From: Embiotoca jacksoni
Lineage: Eukaryota > Chordata > Actinopteri > Embiotocidae
NCBI GenBank assembly: GCA_022577435.1
Contig: JAKOON010000012.1
Span: forward strand, 8,363,412-8,427,411
DNA: 64,000 bases
Reading direction: 5' to 3'
How positions within the stretch are numbered: the first letter of the stretch is position 1; the number at the start of each line of letters is the position of its first letter. The translations under genes were made by a program, and so were the position numbers. The notes beneath the pieces are model-generated. The model saw only the letters and a program-made list of their open reading frames with translations, did no database searches and was not told the DNA's origin. This document shows, one piece after another, positions 62,664-64,000 of the stretch.

Positions 62664-64000
62664 CTGACCTGCTGAAGCCCCAGATGTTGAACTTGCTCTT
62701 CGCTAACACGGGAGAAGCACAGATATGCCTTTCCAATCACTCCATTGTGTATGAACCGGACAGCCTGAACAGTGAAGTAGTTTCTTATTTGTATTTATGT
62801 CGAAGAATTGCACTGCTGCCCAAGAAGCTCTCCAGGCCCCGTGAACCACGCAGGGAGCCCCATTCTAGTGACTGTCGGGAGACTCAAATGTTGCAGAACA
62901 ACCCAAGACCTCCAGGTGGCAGTGTTCTCGAAGGATAACACAGGGGTGCTACAGAGACTTTAATGTTTCCACTGACTGTTTTATTTTTAGCATTTTCTTT
63001 TTCATTTGTGGATCTTAAATGTTCCTGAGATGATCACCTCAATTCCACTTTTTAAACTCGTATAGCCCCAAATGAAAACTACTCAAAGGAATTGACTTTG
63101 ATGTCAAACTGATCAAAGTTACATTGTTACTTTTCACTGTTAAAAATGGATCAATGACAGAACAGTCCAGTCCCCGCACGCTTCTGCCCCCTGCCACTGA
63201 CTATCTGGTGCTGCTTTTAACTGGGCTGTGGAGGATCAAGCTTCCACTCCTCCAACCCTGCCTTCTTAACCACAAGACTTTGGAGCCTCTGTTGTTTTAT
63301 GAATGCATGATGGTAGGCTGAGGTTAGAGTGGCATCCTTATGGAAATTCCTACATTTTCCAAGTCTCCTGCTTCAAGTAATATGCCCTCACTGGGATGAG
63401 CTTTTACTCACAAGACACTGAGGGATCAACTAATGACAAGCAGGTTGGCAAAGGGGTTAGTGATCAATATTTTCTTGTCTTTTATCAATTTCTGTATAAT
63501 AACGGGAGCAGGGTTTGAATGTGTTGTGTTTGACGTGCTGTTTAGCTGTGTATCCAGTTTTTCCACATTTCATGTCTAACCCCTTTCCCAACTTGTTTTA
63601 ATTCCTCTTCTTGCCAGGATGATGATGAAAATGAAGGTTGTAGCATAGCAGTTTTAACCGTTTCTAAACATCTTGTGTGTTCTGGATCTTTTTTTCTTTT
63701 GTTTTGTCCTAGTCAGTCAGTAAAGACACTTAGACCGGCCTTGCTTCCACAAACTGTTTCCAAGTTTTTTTTACGGTTGGCTATAAAAGTTGTTTCTTTA
63801 GCATTAGGTCACCGGTCTCACAGCCCATTGAATTGCATTAAATACAGTTCCAACATATGTATATTGCTTTATATGTGAATATATTGAATAATAGTTTTGG
63901 GAATGATTAAATAAGCAAACACTTTTTAAAAGGACTATCATTTCATGATTGAAAGTGTAAATAATGTGTAAAACTACCAAAGCTGTATGCAGGAGAGAAA
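62664..64000 (+). other. setd2 3' UTR
   Basis: Sequence after the setd2 stop codon with no further recognised exon. Variant hexamers ATTAAA occur near 63.84 and 63.91 kb and are candidates for polyadenylation; the true end may be here or beyond the window. Confidence 0.55.

Overview
This window is vertebrate nuclear DNA, almost certainly from a ray-finned (teleost) fish. The genes are split by GT-AG introns, non-coding DNA is rich in (CA)n, (GATA)n and homopolymer tracts, and there are several short transposon copies with inverted ends. One gene belongs to the fatty-acid-binding group fabp11, described from teleosts. No operon-like structure, CRISPR array, rRNA or tRNA was recognised. All gene models were built by hand from open frames, splice sites and remembered protein families; each one closes in frame.

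Layout: fam8a1 (minus, 3.73-5.77 kb), an RDD-domain ERAD cofactor; fabp11 (minus, 7.73-8.48 kb), a lipid carrier; a 10 kb gene-poor stretch; hey1 (plus, 18.53-20.00 kb), a Notch-effector bHLH repressor; stmn2 (minus, 22.88-25.65 kb), a neuronal microtubule regulator facing hey1 tail to tail; upp1-like uridine phosphorylase (minus, 27.40-30.20 kb); the c8orf88 orthologue (minus, 32.80-35.03 kb), a small protein with an eIF4E-binding motif; rbm12b (minus, 37.55-39.46 kb), a five-RRM protein coded in one exon; and setd2 (plus, 44.16-62.66 kb), the H3K36 trimethyltransferase, in 21 coding exons including a 22-nt microexon and coding for about 2,676 residues. rbm12b and setd2 diverge from a shared region of about 4.7 kb that holds a nested inverted-repeat transposon.

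From memory, hey1, stmn2, FABP-family genes, C8orf88 and RBM12B all lie on human 8q21-q22, so most of this window looks like a compact piece of that ancestral block, with fam8a1, upp1 and setd2 from other human locations alongside. The genes do not form one pathway; they are neighbours by descent.

I found no clear new multi-gene system. The points most worth a second look are: the long Arg-Asp/Arg-Glu expansion and the N-terminal microexon/cryptic exon of setd2; a possible Ser97-to-Tyr change at the PKA site of stmn2; absence of the long EDFR-type repeat region in rbm12b; a nested palindrome-bearing transposon in a c8orf88 intron; the composite 1.3 kb inverted-repeat element; and CRE/UPRE-like clusters at the fam8a1 and upp1 promoters.
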